Of a stretch of 28,659 nt of DNA, positions 21,815 to 28,659 are shown in pieces. The notes below the pieces were generated by a model. That model worked only from the letters and a program-made list of their open reading frames with translations, ran no database searches and was not told where the DNA came from. Position numbers and translations under genes: made by a program. Within the stretch, counting starts at the first letter, position 1; each line of letters starts with the position of its first letter. The stretch is from contig JAWQRN010000531.1 in the NCBI GenBank assembly GCA_033557685.1, positions 1 to 28,659 on the forward strand, written 5' to 3'. This DNA comes from Sperchopsis tessellata. Its lineage: Eukaryota; Arthropoda; Insecta; Coleoptera; Hydrophilidae.

Positions 21815-21850
21815 CGTATTTGCCGGGTATTATCCGTTCTCAGGTGTAGG
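21815..21850. repeat. Possible pogo/Tigger-like 5' terminal repeat
   Basis: ATACCGTATTTGCCGGGTAT resembles the ACCGTATTT.CCGG.GTATAA ends I associate with some pogo/Tigger-like elements. It lies upstream of, and in the correct orientation to, the transposase remnant. No matching inverted copy was found to the right. Confidence 0.35.
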
Positions 21851-21959
21851 GGTTTCTATAAGTACTTTTTATTTGTTTAGTATAGAAATCATTCTCACGA
21901 ATAGAGATGTTTATATTTTATGCTCCATATCGGATTTTATTTCAGTTCTTAGAGAAACG

Positions 21960-22290
21960 TCTACGAAACGGATGTCTTAAGGCACAGTTTCATTGTGGTA
22001 TCGTGTCGCGTTAGAATAGTATCGGAACCATGCAAAACAAATGGGTAGAATCACATTACTGTGTGATCTTCGTCAGAGCGGTGGTGGGGGATATGGCTCA
22101 TCACAACACACCAGATGTGTTTCTACCGAGCACGCAGTACCACGTGTTAACAAACCCGGTTTGGACGACTGCATTGACTCGAAAAAACGCTGGAGAGTGC
22201 CCCGTCACAACACAATAGTGTGCACACTCGCCGACACGACAGAACGCGTCACGCAAGCCACAACACAATAATGAATCTCTGCCTTTACAC
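21960..22290. other. G+C-rich island inside the pogo-like element
   Basis: About 300 bases are strongly G+C-richer, with several overlapping short ORFs on both strands and the word CACAACACA at three places (about 22101, 22206 and 22260). No family is recognisable in any frame. It could be the element's 5' untranslated region or a nested insertion. The overlapping ORFs are likely side effects of the composition. Confidence 0.4.
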
Positions 22291-22399
22291 TTCGGGGTTT
22301 TATGCAAAAATTCAAGGAAATAGCGTAACAGCAAAAACTTTCACTTAAAAATTGGATTCTACTACAGATATAATCTGGAATAAGGCTTCCACAAAAATG

Positions 22400-23269
22400 T
22401 TAATCGAAAAGGTAAAACGCTTAACCGACTTGGACTGGGTTCGCTTCTTAGTGCACAAGGTTTTTGCAATGGTATGATCTATGCGAGAAAGGACAACGAT
22501 ACTACAAAAATTGCCAAGCGAGTATGAAGATAAAGTACTAGCTATTCAGAGATACAGTATTAATGCCAGAGAAAACGTAAACTATGACATTCAACAGATA
22601 GAAATTATAGATAAAGTCATATTAAATTTGACGTTTCAATTATCAAGTTAACTAAAGAAGGGTAAAGACAGTAAACATTAAAACGTTAGGACATGAAATG
22701 ACTCATTATACAACTCCATCTTGCAGTGAAGATAGGACCAAACTGCTACATTTTCTAATTTAGAAACGGAAAACTGTCCTAAAAGGTAAGATTCCTAAAT
22801 GAGTTTGTATTTATATTCACCCTAAACGCTGAATGGTTGAAATTAGATCAAAACATTTAAATCGACAAGATTTGGAACAATAAATTAGGCACCCTATTCA
22901 AAAATATATTTTTTTTTTGTTAATGAATAGTTTCTTTAGCTTATTTAATGGAACCAATTAAATAACTGTAAGGAGAAATTAATAGCAAACTTGCAGTGAT
23001 TCAAGGACGATTAACACGCACAGGGCCTAAACATGTAATAACTGAGTCGGGAAAACATCATCGTTAAATAATTTTAGACGTATGTCATTGGGCGAAACAT
23101 TTCTGGGACAAAATTAGTGCTAATATTATCATAAAATCGTTAAAAATGTGGAATTTCCAACGCAATGAACGGCACCGAAGATGACACACTGTTTATGAGT
23201 GAGGGTAAAAATGAAACTAGACATTTCGATTCTAGCGATTTGAATTCTAGTCATGAAGGCTACAAATAA
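22400..23269 (+). pseudogene. pogo/Tigger-like transposase (CENP-B-type), decayed
   Basis: Plus-strand blocks in family order: an RERTTILQKLPSEYEDKVLA run and then IQRYSINARENVNYDIQQIE (22483-22595). These join the CENP-B-type DNA-binding end to the DDE domain, where IIDKVIL replaces the usual MDETP but keeps its Asp. VNIKTLGHEMTHYT is near 22675-22710. An RKTVPKGK-like stretch and EWLKLDQN follow at 22765-22860. NSKLAVIQGRLTR (22980-23020) corresponds to the N.DLAVIPGGLT block. A clean 39-codon tail at 23150-23269 reads GISNAMNGTEDDTLFMSEGK and ends at TAA, matching the KCGISNALDGTEDD end of Tigger proteins. Stops, frameshifts and loss of the second Asp region make it dead. Confidence 0.82.
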
Positions 23270-23739
23270 TAGAATTGTTGTTTAATTTGTTTATATTAAT
23301 GTAGTAAACGTATACAATAATTATCGATATATGCTGTGCATTATCTGTTAAATAGAAATATTAATAATATTGTAAGTAAATAGTAAGAAATTTAGTGGAA
23401 TTATCAGCGAAATTTCGTAATCATATAATGGAAGTGAATAATTTACTCTATCTAGATTCACACATAATTTATTAAGTTGACTTCTCCTTCTCATCATTGA
23501 CGTAACTTAAGTTTGAAGATGTAAAAAATTAAACTAGTCCACTCAATACATTAGGTGTGAAGCTAAACAAAGTAAAATATTCGCCTCTTTAATATGACTA
23601 GGAGAAAAGTTTGTTCATTCATAAACATGAAAAGAGGTAAGGTGAAGACAATGCAGGTTACTTGGTTCCTGTCTCCAAAAACTATTTAAATTAAGTGGTA
23701 ATTTTTACAAGTTAACCCACACCGCAAGTTTAGCCAATA
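23270..23739. other. Unassigned A+T-rich DNA
   Basis: No recognised feature. A right-hand terminal repeat for the pogo-like element was looked for here and not found. Confidence 0.4.
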
Positions 23740-24870
23740 TTAATGCCGAAGAGAGCCACTATCCCTAGATAAGTGATGACGACTCTACTTTCCAGCGACG
23801 TTCAACAATAGGAGGTTATGGTAATGCTATCTGAAAGAGCATCCGCTGTATCCTGTTAAATATTATTTCTTCCATAAGATTGTTTTATGCTCTTTCAATA
23901 TCGGTATCACGAAAAATACATCTGAAGATGTGAACAAGATAAACAGACGTCTATTTAAGCTAGGGATTCACCATTTGCAAGCAAAACAATTTCATAAAAT
24001 TATGAAAGAGCAGCCTGTCAACTCGATACCGTTATGTTTCGATCTCCAGCAGGTCCAGCCACTTCCCAAAACACCACTCGGAGAAGTTTTCTAAACTGTG
24101 TATATATCATTTTACGTGTTCTACTTAATCTATAGTGCCACAAAAGAAACAGTATTTTACACCTGAACAGAAGACCAAGCTAACTGCGGGTGCACTGCAA
24201 TTGGTTCAACACTGTAACATTTACTGACAAACATGACGTTCGATGATGATTGTACAACGTTGTGGTTGTTTGCGGATGGGCGTCGGGATCAAAATAAGAA
24301 CAGCCATATTGTTAATTGCCTCGATTATGGCTTTTACAGAATGTTCCATGTACGGTTCGGGATATTCTTCTCGTTTTCCATGTACGAGGACATCTGAACC
24401 TACTTGCTGATCAGGTATTTTGATAGGTCAAAAAAAAACTTCCAGATACAATTCGAGTTATTTCTCCCAGGAAACTACCATGGAATGTACAGCGAGGTAG
24501 GTAACATGCCAATTTTGGGTTCGAATTGAGTTATCCATCCTTTGAGAACACGTTACAGAAAGTAGTCGGCACCCAAGATTTAAAACAAATTATTTGCCGA
24601 CCAAACTTAAGTAGCCGAAAAGTAAATCTTACAATAAAGACTCCTTTGATATACAGGATAGATGACCCACAGAACAAAACTGAGAGTCGAGCCTGTCCCG
24701 CTGGTTCATCCATTACAGTAATAAAAGACGCTTCTCGCGAATATGTTCGGAGACGACTTCCGCCGTGAACCGGCCTGGGAGTAGTACCAGATGATCCTCA
24801 GTCAAGACACAGAGAGAGAGAAGCATGCGAAGATCCGGGGATCCAGAAGCATGTGACTGTGAAGTTGATA
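23740..24870 (+). pseudogene. Insect repeat-borne protein with QNKN motif (DUF7869-like), decayed
   Basis: Plus-strand pieces line up with a family of large, uncharacterised insect proteins often found in many genomic copies. KYYFFHKIVLCSFNIGI is near 23860-23910. HHLQAKQFHKIMKEQ, then PLCFDLQQVQPLPKTPLGEV, lie at 23970-24095. LWLFADGRRDQNKNSHIVNC is at 24262-24320, where relatives have DGC.GQNKN. NYHGMYSEVGNMPILGSN is at 24475-24525. The open run 24526-24768 contains KVVGTQDLKQIICRPNLSS and TPLIYRIDDPQNKT. From memory this resembles Pfam DUF7869; the multicopy nature and the Asp-bearing motif suggest a transposase-related role, but function is unknown. Stops and frameshifts separate the pieces. 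The Cys normally in the QNKN motif reads as Arg. Confidence 0.6.
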
Positions 24871-25368
24871 AACTTGGTATGCTTTTTTTGTGAAGACTGA
24901 CAAGATATTTCCTATTATATTTGTTAATTTGATTAATCCTACGGAAATTTTTCTACTTTTGAATTAATAATCAATAAAACAAGTAGTGGGACTGTAATAT
25001 GTTAAATTAATTTTTATTTCAAACAAAAGAATTTATGTCCACCGCATTGTTTTTAATCGATATATGTCCAAAGTTCATGATTAAAAATGATGTTAAATAT
25101 TTTTTTAAGAGTAAATTAACTTACTTGATTTTGACTATTTTTATCAAAAATTATTAAAGATGCTACTATAAACGCATTTTTTTTTCATATAGCTAAGATT
25201 GAAGGTAATTGCCAGTAACTCTTTTTGAAACTATTGTCCCATTGTTCAATACTTAACTGTATATAGTTCCTTGCCGCACACATTCATTTTTTTGAGATTT
25301 TGGTACATTTACTTTATTTTCTTCCTAATATCTACGAGAAGCACTCGGAGGTGTATCGTAAAGAAATA
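24871..25368. other. A+T-rich DNA, nothing recognised
   Basis: Low-complexity A/T sequence with no coding pattern. A short AGAGAGAGAG tract lies just to the left, near 24812. Confidence 0.45.
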
Positions 25369-25400
25369 GTGCGCCACGGGGCACATTTTTGAAACAGCTG
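25369..25400. repeat. Possible hAT right-end remnant
   Basis: GTGCGCCACGGGGCAC is followed by ATTTTTGAAACAGCTG. A GTG.GCC.CGG.GCAC palindromic block followed by TTTGAAA.CA.TG is the usual look of Charlie-like hAT right ends. No transposase or left end is found nearby, so this would be a solo end or a non-autonomous remnant. Confidence 0.3.
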
Positions 25401-25919
25401 GGTTAAAATGTAAATAGTAGAATATGATGTTACCTTAATTCTTAATGGATCGAAGAGTATGTTTTTTATGAAGTACTGATAGTTTAATTTAGTTAGATGA
25501 ATATGTCAGTTTTAAGACTTCATATACATAACCAAAAATCCTGCAATTAGGGTGATGTGTGAAGTTTTGAGAAAGATATATTTTAATTTCTATTATGTAC
25601 TTATAATTTCGGAAATATTAAATTAATAAAATAGAGATAGGACTAATATATAGTTGAAATCGTAACATCAGGAAATATATCAATATGCAATTGTTTATGA
25701 TAATCTCAATACACTCTTTCGCATCTTCATGCAAAATAAATGTCATAATATTGATTATACAGTGTTCCTTAGAAAGTTCTCTATAAATGGAAAAAGTTTT
25801 TATTAAGATTTTCCCAAAAAAATATTCTTAGCAAAAGAACCTGCGTAGGAAAATGTTATGCGAACATTATTAAATTAATTGGAAGATAGTTATACAGAAC
25901 CATTTTCAAAAATCGTGTA
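25401..25919. other. A+T-rich DNA, nothing recognised
   Basis: No coding or structural signal supported. Confidence 0.45.
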
Positions 25920-26440
25920 GCAAAGGTAGTTTTAGGTTTACAAAAATTAACACAAAAAATGTTGTGATGAACGTTTTCGAAAATATTTAATTTTCATCTT
26001 CAGATCCTGAGTTTGCAAATCCACATACATAAGACAACCCATACAAAATATAACAAATCTTACATGTAGCATCACAATGACATAGACAAATACTAAATCA
26101 TTACAACATGAAAGCGAAAAATTACCAATACGAAAGACAAAAATTCTTATTTATCAAACAAACTACTTACAAGCAAAAAAAGGGGGGGTGGCAAAATAAA
26201 TCGGATCAATAAATAGAACAATATCTAGTTAAGTCTATAAAACAAAAAACAAATAATGTATAGAACAAATTAAAATGCAACAAATAAACAAACAAAGGAA
26301 ATGTCATAAAGACAAACAAAAGGACGAAATGAAAAAAGCAAAATATCTGATTCTTAACGCCAGGTCAAAGAACAAGAATAAAACCGTCCTCAAGTGAGCC
26401 ACCTACGGAAATTTAGACATAATTTTTAATTCCAATCAAC
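25920..26440 (-). mobile_element. Penelope-like element terminal region (probable)
   Basis: The minus strand contains CTGAAGATGAAAATT then AAATATTTTCGAAAACGTT (25970-26003), a small hairpin with conserved-looking flanks. In many insects this CTGAAGATG...CGAAAACGTT arrangement occurs near the ends of Penelope-like elements. It is followed by a TTTTTGTGTTAATTTTTGTAAACC stretch. Upstream on the minus strand is T-rich sequence without an open frame. The region is also A-rich on the plus strand, with an AAAAAAAGGGGGGG tract near 26177. No PLE protein motif is recognised here, so the call rests on the terminal pattern alone. Confidence 0.42.
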
Positions 26441-27798
26441 CTTTTCGCCAGTGTTCCTCAGTGTTTAAAGGTACTTTACTCTTCGGTATATACAATTTTT
26501 TATTCTTCCTGTAAGCGGTCAGCTGTGATGCATGATTATTGGATTCAAACTGAAGCAGGGCTTTTGTCCAAAATATTTTTTTTTTCTTGAGAAATTCATA
26601 ATAAAAAAAGTTTTCCGTTTGCAGAGAACATTATAAGACACACTGTATATTATGAATGGTAGGTACACAGTAATTTATGCTCTTGTAAATAACTGTTATA
26701 CAGGAGAACTAGTAGTGCGTCAAGTGAGAACTATTTTCACGAAACACTCATATAATATACTAGCCTTTTAAACTAAGAAGTAGCTTGAAAAATGTATATT
26801 TTAGACTTGCTGAATATTTCTATCATACGTATCCAGTTTTTTTTTTCAACCCCATAAATATTTGTACTACCGAGTACTTTTTTGTATGCAAGCCCAACTT
26901 TCAAAAATTTGTCTTAGAATGGCAAATACACAAGTAGAAAACACATTGGTGTAAATATTAATTACGAGACAATCACCTTATTATACGGAGTGGCTTAAAA
27001 CTGTATTCTTTCCACTTAAATTTGCATAATTGCTTATTAAACGAGTCCTCTAGTGTCCGTGTAAAGATAAACGCGTGCCGTATCTACAATTCTGACTTGA
27101 GGTGCTCAAGTTTGCCCCATTAAAAGGCCAACTGTTCCTATACGAATTTCGGAGAGCTTAACTCCAATTAATCTAAACTGCGGAATTCACATCGCAGCAT
27201 ACTACCGCTAACATATTCTCTCTGATGATTCCCACTTAAGTACGCACTTACTTTAAAATTATTAAAGGTTAATTTTCATAATGCTTTGCCTGTGAATATC
27301 GTGAGATGATATTAACGGCATTAACGTTTTCCTCGCTGATAATGGAAAACTGAACTCAAACCTATATGCTCGCACTAGCCAAGAATGGATAAACAATATT
27401 TAAGACTATTTTGCATATATACTGTGTCTGTTTAGGATAGGGCTCTGTCTCTTCTGCTATAAAGGCAATAAAGATATTGATGTTATGTGAGTTATATCAT
27501 CAATAAAGACCAACATTTTATAGAGGAAAAGTATTAGAACTGTAACGATGCTGGATATATGGACTAAATTCGTTATTTGTGCTCCAAGTAGACGTACGTG
27601 AACGTTGCGCATTACGTTTGGCTACCACATCCTAATTTAATTTATGACAATTTAATTATTAAATATAGTGGGCTTAAGTCAGTGATAGTGTTCTTAGTTT
27701 ATCTTTGTAGGTCCTTTGCGTTTATTCAATTATTACAAATATTAAGCTTATGTCGGTGGCAGTATACTTAGTTTAGTGTCAGTTAAGTTTATTGTAAA
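26441..27798. other. Unassigned A+T-rich DNA
   Basis: No family recognised. The stretch 27050-27250 is less A+T-rich but unreadable on both strands. Confidence 0.4.
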
Positions 27799-27915
27799 AT
27801 GAGCAATCAAAGAAATTTAAAATTGTGCCAACGCAGCTCAAGCATTCTTGCTGCCGGCGAAATCGAAAGAGTGTATTGGTATAAGGATTATAATGTTTTT
27901 AGTATACTTATTTGA
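27799..27915 (+). other. Short ORF of unknown nature
   Basis: An ATG in an AAAATGAGC context opens a 38-codon frame, beginning MSNQRNLKLCQRSSSILAAG and continuing EIERVYWYKDY to a TGA. It is not in the same frame as the Penelope-like reverse transcriptase just downstream and has no recognised family. It could be part of that element's leader region or of another repeat. Confidence 0.15.
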
Positions 27916-27929
27916 TACTTTTTGTGTAT

Positions 27930-28600
27930 CTAGTATGCAATTTACTGTGTTTGAATTATTTAAAACTTTCATAATGACTGAAAATTTGATTAACAAATAT
28001 TTGGATGTGAAATGGAAAATATCCTATCATCCACACTGGCTAACATAATAATGGAATAAATTTAAGACAATTGTTTAATCAAATACCATACAAACCTGAC
28101 TTTTACTTTCGATTCATAGATAACATCATTTTAACATACAAAAATGAGAAAACCAACGAACTATTAAATATTTTCAATGACTATCATACAAAATTATAAA
28201 GTAGAATTTCTTTCTTGGAAACACTAATAATAAAAAACAAAGACAATACCATTAAACTAAATTGATATCAAAAATAAACATATAGCCGCAGATATATAAA
28301 CTGCCCTTCATTCAAATCATTCTAAGAAACAAAAAATAATGTACTTGAAAATATATTTGAGAAACCCACAAAAATTGCACATACAGATTTCTATTACACA
28401 AATATAATAAAGATATGAATTTATGAATAATAATTCTCCGGAACACATCATAAATGAAACCATCAACAAAATCAAATATCAAAACCAAAATCCTAACACA
28501 AATCCCCGAAACATTCAATTACAAATACATCAAAATTCTCTATACTAATAAAGCATCTCTAAGTTTTAACAAAACATTATCTAAATTTAATTAAAATTAA
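27930..28600 (+). pseudogene. Penelope-like element reverse transcriptase, second copy, decayed
   Basis: Plus-strand blocks in order. QIFGCEMENILSSTLANIIM (27994-28055) is the G.MG.PLSP.LANI.ME motif. PDFYFRFIDNIILTYKNEKT (28098-28157) is the active-site strand, where FIDN stands in place of YVDD, so the second catalytic Asp has become Asn. LLNIFNDYHTKL follows, then ISFLETLIIKNKDNTIKLN (28206-28264), corresponding to IPFLD..I. TYSRRYIN (28278-28302) matches the T.SGRYLN block. FEKPTKIAHTDFYYTNIIK, NSPEHIINETINKIK-like and YKYIKILYTNKASLSFNK (about 28520-28570) continue toward the linker before the GIY-YIG nuclease, which would lie past the window edge. Stops and frame changes are frequent. 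It is a separate copy from 1900-2920 and has a rather different sequence. Confidence 0.75.
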
Positions 28601-28659
28601 GTAATAATAGTGAAATAAAAAATTAAGAAATTTACACTTTCAAAAATATCTTAATAAGA

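Noticed and set aside
22030..22334. Overlapping ORFs on both strands in the G+C-rich island
   Set aside because: Three overlapping frames of similar length in one G+C-rich patch are expected from composition; none shows a family motif.
1..28659. CRISPR arrays, operons, tRNA or rRNA genes
   Set aside because: No regularly spaced short repeats, no tRNA-like cloverleaf or conserved rRNA sequence noticed; the element content is eukaryotic.

Overview
The window looks like intergenic DNA from an arthropod, most likely an insect. It is A+T-rich, with short ORFs, no bacterial gene or ribosome-binding-site layout, and decayed transposable elements (TEs) of the kinds common in insect genomes: mariner, hAT, pogo/Tigger, R4/Dong-like, R1-like and RTE-like LINEs, and Penelope-like elements. 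I see no intact host gene. Every protein family I recognise belongs to a TE or a TE-associated repeat, and each copy is broken by stops, frameshifts or deletions.

Layout, left to right. 1-820: A+T-rich DNA with one compositionally odd, possibly exonic block (370-560, +). 1900-2920: Penelope-like (PLE) reverse transcriptase on the minus strand. 3130-4140: G+C-richer block with a 252-bp tandem duplication. 4555-4720: PLE GIY-YIG endonuclease remnant, plus strand. 5040-5790: mariner remnant, minus. 5960-7345: R4/Dong-like LINE, minus. 7350-10390: no confident assignment. 10390-11640: 3' part of another LINE, with a CxC..H..C tail and a possible RNase H, minus. 11740-13833: unassigned. 13842-16354: the best-defined element, a hAT transposon with recognisable terminal inverted repeats (TIRs), degenerate 8-bp target duplications and a decayed transposase on the minus strand. 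18005-19505: RTE-like LINE (endonuclease plus reverse transcriptase), minus, directly abutting an R1-like LINE 3' end (19505-19950), next to a 264-bp tandem duplication (19965-20488). 21815-23269: pogo/Tigger-like element, plus. 23740-24870: remnant of an insect repeat-borne protein with a D-G-x3-Q-N-K-N motif (DUF7869-like from memory). 25369-25400: possible hAT end. 25920-26440: PLE-terminus-like sequence, minus. 27930-28600: a second PLE reverse transcriptase, plus, running toward the right edge.

Nothing here acts as an operon or pathway. The biology is one of repeated insertion, truncation and mutational decay. I did not find a convincing new system. The observations most worth checking are the 252-bp in-frame tandem repeat, the R1/RTE junction, the DUF7869-like relic, the G+C-rich island inside the pogo-like element, and two possible host exons. 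All family assignments come from reading translations by eye against remembered family patterns; no database search was run.
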